Source: an uncultured delta proteobacterium (GTDB taxonomy: Bacteria > Myxococcota_A > Bradymonadia > REDH01). Taken from it: a stretch of DNA of 12,658 nt. Every line of letters starts with the position of its first letter. The first letter of the stretch is position 1. The stretch is from positions 1 to 12,658 of the forward strand of contig CAIQPA010000588.1 of NCBI GenBank assembly GCA_903873545.1, given 5' to 3'. Below the pieces are notes generated by a model, which ran no database searches, was not told where the DNA came from, and saw only the letters and a program-made list of their open reading frames with translations. The translations under genes were made by a program, and so were the position numbers. Below, piece by piece: positions 1 through 7,400 of the stretch.

Positions 1-561
1 CTCCGCGCCGTCCCGGAACATGTGCTGGTGGTCCTCGACGAGGCCTACATCGAGTATCGCGCCGATGGCTCCGCGCCGACCGGGCTCGAACTCCGCGCCC
101 TGCGCCACAACCTGGTAGTGACCCGCACCTTCTCCAAGGCCTATGCGCTCGCCGGCCTCCGCATCGGCTTCGCCTTCGCGCCGCCCTATGTCGCCGAGCG
201 CTTCAACCGCTCCCGCGACGCCTTCAACACCAACTTGGTCGCGCAGGAGGCCGCCATCGCCTCGCTTGCAGACGCAGGCCACCTCCACACCTCCACCGCC
301 AAGACCCGCGCGGTTCTAGCAACCTTCTCCGAGGCGCTGACCGCGATGGGTATCGGCTTCGTCCCGTCGCACGGAAACTTCCTCCTCATCGACGCACCAA
401 TGGGCGGAAAGACCCTCTTCGACGCGCTCCTCCGCGAGGGCGTAATCACCCGCCCGCTCACCCCCTACAACATGCCGAAGCACCTCCGCATCAGCATCGG
501 AACCGCCGAAGAGATGGAGCGCTGCGCTGCTGCGCTCGCCCGTGTCTGGAAGCTGGCCTGA
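1..561 (+). CDS. hisC: Histidinol-phosphate / aromatic aminotransferase, C-terminal half (partial)
   Basis: PLP-dependent fold-type I aminotransferase of the HisC family, cytosolic. HisC converts imidazole-acetol phosphate and glutamate to histidinol phosphate; close homologues also transaminate phenylpyruvate or prephenate-type substrates. The reading frame is open to the left edge, so the start is missing; 186 residues are visible of about 350-370 expected. Visible residues 12-16 (LDEAY) carry the PLP-contacting Asp and Tyr. TFSKAYALAGLRIG (43-56) contains the Schiff-base lysine K46 and the phosphate-binding R54. HLRISIGT (161-168) holds the substrate-carboxylate arginine R163. The GTG at 22 is internal, because homologous sequence continues upstream of it in frame. 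The stop TGA (559-561) overlaps the aroA ATG by one base, implying coupled translation. Family assignment is firm. Histidine versus aromatic specificity is open; the aroA-cmk context favours an aromatic role. Confidence 0.93.
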   Translation, partial: LRAVPEHVLVVLDEAYIEYRADGSAPTGLELRALRHNLVVTRTFSKAYALAGLRIGFAFAPPYVAERFNRSRDAFNTNLVAQEAAIASLADAGHLHTSTAKTRAVLATFSEALTAMGIGFVPSHGNFLLIDAPMGGKTLFDALLREGVITRPLTPYNMPKHLRISIGTAEEMERCAAALARVWKLA

Positions 562-1937
562 TGGGCGATCGCCTCGTCATCGCGCCGCCGCAGGGGCCTC
601 TGTCGGGGAGCATCTCTCTGCCCGGTGACAAGTCGGTCACCCACCGCGCGCTCATGCTCGCGGCCATCGCGCACGGTGACTCCGAACTCCGTGGAGCAGG
701 GGAGGGCGCAGACAACCAGGCCACGCTCGCCGCCGTCGAACAGCTGGGCGTAGAGGTCCTGCGACCCGTGCCGGGCATCATCGTGGTCCGCGGCGTCGGC
801 CTCTACGGCCTCAAGCGGCCCCAGCGACCCATCGACTGCGCAAACTCGGGCACCACAGCCCGCCTCCTCGCGGGCCTCCTCGCGGGCGCCGGCGTCGAGG
901 CAACCTTGACCGGCGACGAGAGCCTCTCTCGCCGCCCCATGGCCCGCATCGCAGACCCCCTCAACGACCTCGGCCTCTCGCTCCAAGTCTCCTCCCGCGG
1001 CACGCTTCCGCTCACTGTCCGGAGCGCCGCAGACATGGCCCGCCAACTCGAGCCCGCCCGTGCGGTGCTCCGTGTCGCCTCGGCCCAGGTGAAGTCGGCC
1101 ATCCTCTTCGCCTCGCTCTACCGGCGCGCCGTCACCGAGGTGGTCGAGCCGGAGGTCACCCGCGACCACTCTGAGCGACTGCTCCGCGCCTTCGGCGTCC
1201 GCGTCGCCTCCTCCCATCACTACCTGCGGCCTCAGGCTGCGGCGGCCGATGCCGTCGCCCCCTTCGTCCGCCTCGAGGCGCCGGAGCTCCTCCGCCCCCG
1301 CCTCCTCGAGCTCCCCGGCGACCTCTCCTCTGCCGCCTTCCTCCTCGCCGCGGCAGTCGTGACTGGCGGCAAGGTGACCGTCACCGGCTGCGGCGTGAAC
1401 CCCACCCGCACCGCCTTCCTCACCCACCTGCAGCAGCTCGGCGCCCGCGTCACGCTCCGGCGCAACCGGGTCACCACCTCCGGCGAACCGGTCGCCGACG
1501 TGACCGCCGCTGCAGGCCCGCTGAAGCCCCGCTCGGTAGGCGGCGCGGCCATCCCCCTCCTCATCGACGAACTCCCCCTTGTCGCGCTGCTAGCGGTCCT
1601 CTGCGAGGGGGAGACGCGCATCGACGACGCTGCAGAACTCCGGGTCAAGGAGAGCGACCGCCTTGCAACGACCCTTGGCCTCCTGAAGGCCATGCAGGTC
1701 GACTGCGAAGCCACCGAGCAGGGGCTCATCATCCGTGGTCGCGGCGGCAGCGGCTGGCCCGCCTTCTCCTTCGACGCAGCCGGCGACCACCGCCTCGCCA
1801 TGGCCGCCGCTGTGGCCGCGCTCGGCGCCACAGGGCCCTGCACCATCGACGGTGCCGAAAGCATCAACGTCAGCTACCCGGGCTTCGTCGGCGCGCTCAT
1901 CGCGCTCGGTGCCCATGTTGAGCGGAGCCAAGCATGA
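561..1937 (+). CDS. aroA: 3-phosphoshikimate 1-carboxyvinyltransferase (EPSP synthase)
   Basis: Sixth step of the shikimate pathway: joins phosphoenolpyruvate and shikimate-3-phosphate to give EPSP, the precursor of chorismate; cytosolic. The 458 residues fit the family (about 430-450). Visible motifs are LPGDKSVTHRALML (20-33; K24, S25 and R29 bind substrate), ANSGTTARLL (94-103, PEP-site loop), SAQVKSAILFASL (174-186), TRDHSERLL (200-208), the catalytic Asp in LIDELPL (D336), RVKESDRL (361-368, the E/R pair at the active site) and DHRLAMA (409-415). The NSGTT form of the PEP loop resembles the Bacillus-type branch more than the enterobacterial NAGTA form, but I cannot place it firmly. The ATG at 561 overlaps the hisC stop (TGATG). 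A weak GGAAG lies 8 nt upstream. The 3' end overlaps cmk by 4 bases (ATGA). No lesion is seen. Confidence 0.97.
   Translation: MGDRLVIAPPQGPLSGSISLPGDKSVTHRALMLAAIAHGDSELRGAGEGADNQATLAAVEQLGVEVLRPVPGIIVVRGVGLYGLKRPQRPIDCANSGTTARLLAGLLAGAGVEATLTGDESLSRRPMARIADPLNDLGLSLQVSSRGTLPLTVRSAADMARQLEPARAVLRVASAQVKSAILFASLYRRAVTEVVEPEVTRDHSERLLRAFGVRVASSHHYLRPQAAAADAVAPFVRLEAPELLRPRLLELPGDLSSAAFLLAAAVVTGGKVTVTGCGVNPTRTAFLTHLQQLGARVTLRRNRVTTSGEPVADVTAAAGPLKPRSVGGAAIPLLIDELPLVALLAVLCEGETRIDDAAELRVKESDRLATTLGLLKAMQVDCEATEQGLIIRGRGGSGWPAFSFDAAGDHRLAMAAAVAALGATGPCTIDGAESINVSYPGFVGALIALGAHVERSQA
1924..1927 (+). promoter_or_regulatory. Ribosome binding site for cmk, inside the aroA 3' end
   Basis: GGAG with 6-nt spacing to the ATG at 1934. 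It lies within the last aroA codons, which supports the overlapping start as the real one. Confidence 0.6.
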
Positions 1938-2599
1938 TTGTCGCAATGGATGGCCCCGCGGGCGCGGGCAAAAGCACCGTCGCCCGACTCCTCGCCGAGC
2001 GCCTTGGCTTCCGACTCATCGACACCGGTGCCATGTACCGCTGCGTCGCTCTCGAAGGACAACGCCGCGGCATCGATACCTTCGCCCCGGGCGCGCACGA
2101 ACAGCTCGGCGAGATTGCCCGCACACTCCCCATCGACTTCCGCTTCTTCGATGGCCTCAACCGCATCCTCCTCGCCGGCGAAGATGTCACAGAAGCCGTC
2201 CGAGCCCCCGAGGTCTCCAAGGCGGCCTCCGAGGTCAGCTCCATTCCTGCGGTACGGTCCGCGCTTGTCGATCGCCAGCGCATCCTTGGCGCGGCCATCG
2301 ACTGCGTCATGGAGGGCCGCGACATCGGAACAGTCGTCTTCCCAGATGCCGACATCAAGCTCTTCCTGACCGCCTCGCTCGATGCCCGTAGCCGTCGCCG
2401 CGTGGTGCAGTCCGGCGTGCATGAATCTGCCTCTGCAGAGGTCACACGCGAGATCGCCGACCGCGATGCACGCGACATGGGCCGCGCCGTCGCACCCTTG
2501 CGCAAGGCCGACGATGCCATCGAGGTCGACACCACCCACTTGGAGCTCGACCAGGTCGTCGACCTCGTCCTTGGGCTTGTGACCGCCCGGCGCTCCTAG
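1934..2599 (+). CDS. cmk: Cytidylate kinase
   Basis: Phosphorylates CMP and dCMP with ATP to the diphosphates, in pyrimidine salvage and nucleotide recycling; cytosolic P-loop kinase. At 221 residues it matches bacterial Cmk (about 220-230). The P-loop is GPAGAGKST (7-15). DTGAMYR (30-36) is the family's nucleotide-binding signature. MEGRDIGTVVFPDADIKLF (126-144) is the core CMP-site segment. REIADRDARDMGRAVAPLRKADDAI (172-196) is the lid and C-terminal region with the Arg residues typical of Cmk. The start is the ATG inside the ATGA overlap with the aroA stop, with GGAG at 1924-1927 ideally spaced 6 nt upstream. In many proteobacteria rpsA follows cmk; here the next gene is gspN on the opposite strand, only 4 bases away. 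Confidence 0.97.
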   Translation: MIVAMDGPAGAGKSTVARLLAERLGFRLIDTGAMYRCVALEGQRRGIDTFAPGAHEQLGEIARTLPIDFRFFDGLNRILLAGEDVTEAVRAPEVSKAASEVSSIPAVRSALVDRQRILGAAIDCVMEGRDIGTVVFPDADIKLFLTASLDARSRRRVVQSGVHESASAEVTREIADRDARDMGRAVAPLRKADDAIEVDTTHLELDQVVDLVLGLVTARRS

Positions 2600-2603
2600 C
2601 GCG

Positions 2604-3671
2604 CTACTTGGCCTCAGGCTCCGCTGCGGGCTCCGCTTCAGGGTCAGCCTCTGCCGCCTTATCCTTCGCGCCAGCCTTCGCTCGCACGGGCCGGGATGCC
2701 GGCTTGTCGTCCTTTGCGCCGCTGGCCTTCGCGCCCTGCTTGCAATTGGCGCCGAGCGGAGACGGCGGACCGAGACGGGCTACAGAGCCCGAGACGCGCA
2801 GGCCATACCAGCCCTCACCGCACGAGGCACGCTGCAGCACCGGCATCATGCCGAACAGGCCGCCGAGGCCGGCCCGCTCCTTGTAGTCCTCCTCGATGAG
2901 GAAGCGGAGGTCGAGCTGCACAGACGAGGCCTTGAAGGGCTCCCGCACCTGAATCTTTCCATTGGAGGCCAGCTTGATGTCTTTGCCGTCCGACTCGAGC
3001 GCATCGATGACGATGTCCGACTCTTTGATGTTCGCACGGAACGAGACCGTGCCCAGCGCAGTCGCGGGCAGCGGAATGCCACCCTCAAGGCTCTTGGTGG
3101 CCGCCGCCTTCAGCGCGCCGGGGCCGATGACGAGCGGCGCGATGCTCAGGTTGATCTCACCGCCCTGCAGGCGGCGCTCCGCGTCGAGTTCGAAGGTCAT
3201 GTTGCCCCGGACCGCGCCCGACACAGGCAGCCCGAGCTTCTGACGGATGATGTCCAGATCGCGAAGGTCCACATCGAAGAAGTCCACCTCGGCGCGGTAG
3301 CCGTCGCCGGGAATCAGCCGCGACACAATCTCGCCCGAGGGGAAGGTCAGCGTGACCTCGGCCGCCGGCTTGCCGCGCAAGAGCGAAAACAGCCCGAGCG
3401 AAATCCGGGCCTTCTCCACCTTGATCGGCAGTTTGGGACCCTCCTGCGTTCCGCCCAGGGGGAGCAGCTGCAGGTTGTGCAGGCTCACCGCGGGAAGCCC
3501 GGAGAGCGTCGTCTTCTCGAGCGAGACATCATACTTGTAGCCGAGCGCCTTCTCCGTCTGCGCCTCGATGACCCGCGACACGATGCCCATCGGGAACATG
3601 AGCAGCGAGCCCACGGAGAGGGTGAAGGAGAACAGCAGCCCAAAGAGGGTCTTCCGCAAGGTGGGGCTCAT
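2604..3671 (-). CDS. gspN: Type II secretion system protein GspN
   Basis: Accessory inner-membrane protein encoded last in many gsp operons; its biochemical role is not settled. The protein has 355 residues. A short cytoplasmic N-terminus is followed by one transmembrane segment (about 9-30), then a long periplasmic part rich in predicted beta strands, as in the long GspN type of myxobacteria and relatives (classical GspN is about 250 aa). C284 and C310 bracket the end of the folded part and could form a disulphide. Residues about 311-355 are a low-complexity tail, Lys/Ala-rich and then Glu/Ala/Pro-rich. The ATG at 3671 overlaps the gspM stop (ATGA) and has a strong upstream AGGAGG. It is identified by length, topology and position after gspM rather than by a catalytic motif. 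An AsmA-like or other beta-rich envelope protein is the alternative. Confidence 0.82.
   Translation of the reverse strand: MSPTLRKTLFGLLFSFTLSVGSLLMFPMGIVSRVIEAQTEKALGYKYDVSLEKTTLSGLPAVSLHNLQLLPLGGTQEGPKLPIKVEKARISLGLFSLLRGKPAAEVTLTFPSGEIVSRLIPGDGYRAEVDFFDVDLRDLDIIRQKLGLPVSGAVRGNMTFELDAERRLQGGEINLSIAPLVIGPGALKAAATKSLEGGIPLPATALGTVSFRANIKESDIVIDALESDGKDIKLASNGKIQVREPFKASSVQLDLRFLIEEDYKERAGLGGLFGMMPVLQRASCGEGWYGLRVSGSVARLGPPSPLGANCKQGAKASGAKDDKPASRPVRAKAGAKDKAAEADPEAEPAAEPEAK
2617..2637 (-). repeat. Short 9-base direct repeat in the gspN 3' end
   Basis: GGCTCCGCT (plus-strand reading) occurs at 2617-2625 and again at 2629-2637, a 12-base period. It encodes the Ala-Glu-Pro repeats of the GspN tail, so it reflects low-complexity coding sequence rather than a mobile or regulatory repeat. 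Confidence 0.6.
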
Positions 3672-4258
3672 GGCTTCTCCTCCTTGTCGGCGCTGCCCAT
3701 CTTGTAGGTCACCAGCGACAGCTCCACATCCATGTGGTCGCCGGCCTCCTTCTTCTTCGCAGCGTTCATGCCTACCTTCTCGATAAAGACGAGCTCGTCG
3801 GTATCGGCGATGGAGGTCAGCAGATCCTTGAACTGCTCGAAACTCACATCCTCGATGCGCACGGTCGTCCTGTGGGCCGTCACTTCGGAGCGTCCCGGCA
3901 CAGGCTCTTGCGTATCCTTGAACTCACGTGGCCGGCCAAGACCGGCCTCGCGCGCCTGATCCTCCACGAAGGAGGAGAGCCGCAGCGAGTTCTTCTTCAG
4001 CTTCTCTTCACGGTCGCTGCGCGCAGTGATCCGCTCCATGAAGGTGTCCCGCTCCGCGAGCAGCTGGGTGAGCGCCTGCCGCTTGCCGAGCAGCTGCTCT
4101 TCGAGCGCCGACGAGCGCTGCATCGTGAGCCCGACCACCAAGATGACGCCGAGCAGGCTCAGCGTCCCCACCATGGCCAGCAGGAGCGTCTGCTCGCGCT
4201 GCGACAAGGCATCAAACTTGGACCGTAGGGTGGCCCAGCCCTGGCTCAACGCGCTCAC
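3668..4258 (-). CDS. gspM: Type II secretion system protein GspM
   Basis: Inner-membrane platform protein that partners GspL (the PilO counterpart in type IV pili). It has 196 residues: a short cytoplasmic N-terminus, one transmembrane helix (about 25-45, rich in Leu/Val/Gly), a charged stretch likely to be coiled coil (about 50-105), then a mixed alpha/beta periplasmic domain (about 125-188) consistent with the ferredoxin-like fold of GspM/PilO. The start is GTG at 4258, inside a GTGA overlap with the gspL stop and preceded by GGGAGG, so I prefer it over later ATGs. Assignment rests on architecture and on position between gspL and gspN, because GspM sequences diverge strongly. Confidence 0.85.
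   Translation of the reverse strand: MSALSQGWATLRSKFDALSQREQTLLLAMVGTLSLLGVILVVGLTMQRSSALEEQLLGKRQALTQLLAERDTFMERITARSDREEKLKKNSLRLSSFVEDQAREAGLGRPREFKDTQEPVPGRSEVTAHRTTVRIEDVSFEQFKDLLTSIADTDELVFIEKVGMNAAKKKEAGDHMDVELSLVTYKMGSADKEEKP
3679..3684 (-). promoter_or_regulatory. Ribosome binding site for gspN, encoded in the gspM 3' end
   Basis: On the minus strand AGGAGG lies 7 nt before the ATG at 3671. It is made of the Lys-Glu-Glu codons of the gspM C-terminus (DKEEKP), so one stretch serves both as coding sequence and as ribosome landing site. Confidence 0.75.
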
Positions 4259-5949
4259 GGCTTGCCTCCCGACTTCGCAGCCTTCTTCGCGGGCGACGCA
4301 ATCGCTGCGCAGCTCGCGGTTCCCTTCATATCGAAGTCGAAGCCGGCCGATGTGCGCGACGCCTCGACCGACCCACGCTTGATCTCCTTGATACAGGGGA
4401 TCTCGCTCAGCTTCGTCTCAAGTGCGTCCACAGACTCCGCCGTGTCGGCGATGCCCTTGATCAGGAACTGCTTGCGCTGCAGATCTACATCCACCTGTTT
4501 CGCCTTTGCGTCGTACCCCTCATCCGAGGTCGCCTGCACGGCTGCGGTCACCGCCGCGAAGATGTCGAAGGCCGACTGCTTGGGGATGAAGGAGGCCTCG
4601 TCACCGCTCTCCTTGATGGCCTTGAGGATGCTCTCGCTCCCCGTGACAGGCTTGCCCATCACCTCGGTCGTCAACTTCGAGAGCTCCGTGTCGAGCACAT
4701 CGACCTCCGCCTGCAACAGCGAGGCCCGCGCCACCAGCATCATCATGAGAGCCGCCACGATTGCGCCGCCCCATACAGCCATCTCCACCAGGCGGCCGCG
4801 GAGGTGCTCCGTCGTCCCCTTGAAGGCCGACGCGCCAACGCGCAGGTCGAGACCTGTCGCGCTCAGCATACCGGCCGCCCGGAGCGCCAATCCCAGCGCC
4901 GTAGTGAACATCGGCAGCTGCTCGGCAAGGTCGGGCATGGCCACCACTTCGGGGCGTGTTGCCGGGAGCAACTCCGTCTCCAAGCCAAGCGCCGAGCCCA
5001 GGTGCTCTGCAAGCCCGCGAAGCTGCGACCCGCCGCCCGTCAGATAGAGCCGCGTCACGGGCCGACCCCACTGCGTTGCGTGCGCGTGAAGCGACCGACG
5101 CAGGTCGCGCACCAGCGGCTTCACCCCCTCGTCGCAGGCAGAGAAGACAAGCTCCTCATCCTCCGTCCAAGCCTCGCCTTCGGCAGGCATCAGCAGGCTC
5201 CCGTCGCGGTGTTTGCCCATGCGGGCCGTCTCTTCGTCAAGGTCGGGGAAGGCCCGCATGATCGCAGCCGTCACCAGCGCGCCGCCGCCAGCGACCGTAT
5301 GCACAAACTCCACCTTCTGATCGGCGATGACCACCAGCGAAGCCCGCTGCGCTCCGATGTCCAGCACCGCCACAGGCTCCGGCGTCGGGCCCAGAAGCCA
5401 GGCCGCCGCAGCCGCCACAGGGAAGGGCGAAAGTTCGAGCACCCGAGGGTCGATGCCCCAGGCGGCAAGCGTCTCAAGACGGTCCGCCACGGCCTCCGGC
5501 TTCGCTGCAGCCACAAACACCTGATGCTCACCCGACGGCAGACGGTTGCCCACCGTGAAGGAAAGCTGCAGCGACTCCACCTCCTCCGGAATGCGTCCAT
5601 CGAGCTGCGGCACCAGTACCGCGCCGATCTCCTTCGCTCCGCTAAAGGGCAGCGCGAGCGGCGTCAGGTAGATGCCCTCCGAAGACGCGGCGACGCCGAA
5701 GCCTTCAGCCTCCAGCATCCCCTGCGCCCGGAGCCGTTCAAGCGCCTCCGAAACCGCAGCGAGCCTTGCCTCTGCCGGCGACAGCGCGACCGCGTCGTGT
5801 TCCTCGCCCTCCGGCGCAGCAACCGCACCAGAGGCCAAAATCTCCGTTTCGCACATCTCCACAACCGTGAGGCTGCGGAAGCCTGCATCCAGCACCACGA
5901 CGCGGAGGCTCGTCGTGCCGATGTCGAGTCCAATGATTCGGCTGCCCAC
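4255..5949 (-). CDS. gspL: Type II secretion system protein GspL with full actin-like (ASKHA) domain
   Basis: Bitopic inner-membrane protein that recruits the GspE ATPase to the membrane and pairs with GspM. It has 564 residues, against about 400 in classical enterobacterial/vibrio GspL. The N-terminal cytoplasmic part (about 1-360) has an actin-like layout: a phosphate-1-like loop IGLDIGTTSLRVVVLD (6-21), a phosphate-2-like loop AVLDIGAQRASLVVI (194-208), AGGGALVTAAI (220-230) and an adenosine-type motif LYLTGGGSQLRGL (301-313), as in PilM and FtsA. One transmembrane helix follows (about 390-407), then a heptad-like region (410-430), then a ferredoxin-like periplasmic domain (about 483-545) with C519 and C547, ending in a Lys/Ala tail. 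The start is GTG at 5949; it shares one base with the gspK stop (TAGTG) and has GGAG 9 nt upstream. It resembles a PilM-PilN fusion. Position between gspK and gspM settles GspL. Confidence 0.9.
   Translation of the reverse strand: MGSRIIGLDIGTTSLRVVVLDAGFRSLTVVEMCETEILASGAVAAPEGEEHDAVALSPAEARLAAVSEALERLRAQGMLEAEGFGVAASSEGIYLTPLALPFSGAKEIGAVLVPQLDGRIPEEVESLQLSFTVGNRLPSGEHQVFVAAAKPEAVADRLETLAAWGIDPRVLELSPFPVAAAAAWLLGPTPEPVAVLDIGAQRASLVVIADQKVEFVHTVAGGGALVTAAIMRAFPDLDEETARMGKHRDGSLLMPAEGEAWTEDEELVFSACDEGVKPLVRDLRRSLHAHATQWGRPVTRLYLTGGGSQLRGLAEHLGSALGLETELLPATRPEVVAMPDLAEQLPMFTTALGLALRAAGMLSATGLDLRVGASAFKGTTEHLRGRLVEMAVWGGAIVAALMMMLVARASLLQAEVDVLDTELSKLTTEVMGKPVTGSESILKAIKESGDEASFIPKQSAFDIFAAVTAAVQATSDEGYDAKAKQVDVDLQRKQFLIKGIADTAESVDALETKLSEIPCIKEIKRGSVEASRTSAGFDFDMKGTASCAAIASPAKKAAKSGGKP
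4265..4270 (-). promoter_or_regulatory. Ribosome binding site for gspM (decides the GTG start)
   Basis: GGGAGG on the minus strand, 6 nt before the GTG at 4258. It is contributed by the Gly-Gly codons in the gspL C-terminus (SGGKP) and supports GTG as the start. Confidence 0.7.
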
Positions 5950-7400
5950 TAGTTTTCACTCCAAAAGAGGAATCTTCCGTCACGGTTGAAATCAACCACC
6001 GTGCGCAGCTCCCGCGTTGCCTGACCATAGCGACCCTTGGCCGTAACCGTATAGATCTTCGGGGTATCGGTGCGCACCAAAGAACGCATCGCAGCTGTGT
6101 CGTAGGTGACCGTCTGAAGCTGCGGCGCCGTGGCTTGCTGCTGCAGGAGCAGCGCGAAGTAGGCCGGCGTCCAGCCGAGCGTTGCCGCGGCCGCCGCCAT
6201 CTCAGGCCGCGGACGCGCATACTGCGCCCAGAAGGCCCCCGCCGTTGGGTTCCGCGCCAGCGTCTCGTTCACAAAACTTACCACCGAATCCGCCGACCCG
6301 AAGGCCATCATCCGCGACAGGTCACGCGTGATGTCCTCGCCGCCCGGCGCCTGCTGCCCCGACAGCATCAGCATCAGTACCTGCATCGGATTCTCGAAGA
6401 ACCGTACCCGACCGTCGAGCGCCAGCGTCTGGTAGAGCACCGTCGTCGCCACACCCATGTCCGTCACGCAGGGGTTGTACCCCGGAGGGGCGCCCTGGAT
6501 GTGGTTGCAGAGCCAGCTGAACCAGTCGATGTCGGTCGCCATGTTCGCGTAGAGGAAGGCCTGCGTGTCGTAGATGGTCAGGTGATCCCGCACCCGCTCA
6601 AAGAGCTCCGGCGTCATGCCGGGAACCTGCAGCAGCCCCTCCAGCGAAAGCAGCGGCTCGTTCAGCGGACCCCAATCCAAGTCGGCATAACGCGAACTCT
6701 CGTTCCCCGCGCCGCCGCGGCTCGCCACGCAGTTCTCGTCCAGAATCGTCATGTCGGAATCGGGATCCACATGGTCGATGATGGCCGCCACCAGCTCATA
6801 CTGCAGCCGCGCATCCTCGCGGGCATCGCGGTTCTGCGGCTGCGCGAAGGCCATCGGTCGGAACATCGCGCAGAGCGCTGCAGCCGCGTCCTGCGGCAGC
6901 GGCGACTTCGTCAGCGAGTTGATGCTCACCTTGCCGTTCTCCGACACGGGGTTCTCGAACTCAATCTCACCCGTCAGACCGCCGAAACCCTCGCCGCCAA
7001 GCGAGTTGAAGTCCACGCCGCCAATCGGGGTCTTGAACTCGCCCTTCGTCACAATCGGAAGGAAGATGTCGAGGTAGCGCCAGAGCTGGAACTTCCCGTT
7101 CTTCGCCGCCCGGCCCAGCATGTCGCCCGACGAGGCCTTGTCGGCGAGTTCGAACTGGTAGGAGAGGGCGAGCCGCTGCAGGTTGATACCACTCTTGGCC
7201 AGGAAGTAGGCCTTCACCTCGTCGCGCTGGTTCTGCGCCAGATGCAGGTTCACACGCGTGTCGTAGATGAACTGCACGATCGAAACCGTCAGCACAGCGA
7301 CCGTCCCGAGCACCAGGATCAGCGCGATGCCACGCTCGCGCGCAGGCAGCGGCATCCGCATCCGAGACAGCAGCTTCTTGAGGCTGGAGGGCATGCTCAT
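5949..7400 (-). CDS. gspK: Minor pseudopilin GspK
   Basis: Largest minor pseudopilin, at the tip of the T2SS pseudopilus with GspI and GspJ. The type III signal has a basic leader ending RERG (21-24), with predicted prepilin-peptidase cleavage after G24, then the hydrophobic helix IALILVLGTVAVLTVSIVQF (25-44). As usual for GspK, position +5 is not Glu (it is L29). Family landmarks follow: NGKVSINSL (155-163), AAIIDHVDPDSDM (205-217; acidic, possible calcium-binding region) and SLEGLLQVPGMTPELFERV (252-270). At 483 residues it is much longer than classical GspK (about 320), the excess lying roughly between 280 and 440. Four cysteines (C177, C224, C298, C311) could form disulphides. The ATG at 7400 overlaps the gspJ stop (ATGA), with GGAG 8 nt upstream. 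Confidence 0.94.
   Translation of the reverse strand: MSMPSSLKKLLSRMRMPLPARERGIALILVLGTVAVLTVSIVQFIYDTRVNLHLAQNQRDEVKAYFLAKSGINLQRLALSYQFELADKASSGDMLGRAAKNGKFQLWRYLDIFLPIVTKGEFKTPIGGVDFNSLGGEGFGGLTGEIEFENPVSENGKVSINSLTKSPLPQDAAAALCAMFRPMAFAQPQNRDAREDARLQYELVAAIIDHVDPDSDMTILDENCVASRGGAGNESSRYADLDWGPLNEPLLSLEGLLQVPGMTPELFERVRDHLTIYDTQAFLYANMATDIDWFSWLCNHIQGAPPGYNPCVTDMGVATTVLYQTLALDGRVRFFENPMQVLMLMLSGQQAPGGEDITRDLSRMMAFGSADSVVSFVNETLARNPTAGAFWAQYARPRPEMAAAAATLGWTPAYFALLLQQQATAPQLQTVTYDTAAMRSLVRTDTPKIYTVTAKGRYGQATRELRTVVDFNRDGRFLFWSEN

Noticed and set aside
22..561. GTG at 22 as a true hisC start
   Set aside because: In-frame coding sequence continues to base 1, and a start here would leave only half an aminotransferase with the PLP-site DEAY almost at the N-terminus.
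465..1427. 320-residue open frame on the minus strand opposite aroA
   Set aside because: Antisense to a motif-complete aroA. Its translation is Gly/Ala/Glu/Arg-rich with no recognisable domain, as expected of shadow frames in high-GC DNA.
2590..2602. Hairpin at the cmk stop as a rho-independent terminator
   Set aside because: The stem is only 5 bp and no T-run follows on either strand; kept only as an inverted repeat in the findings.
4804..5952. 382-residue open frame on the plus strand opposite gspL
   Set aside because: Arg-rich, featureless translation; the minus-strand frame has clear GspL architecture.
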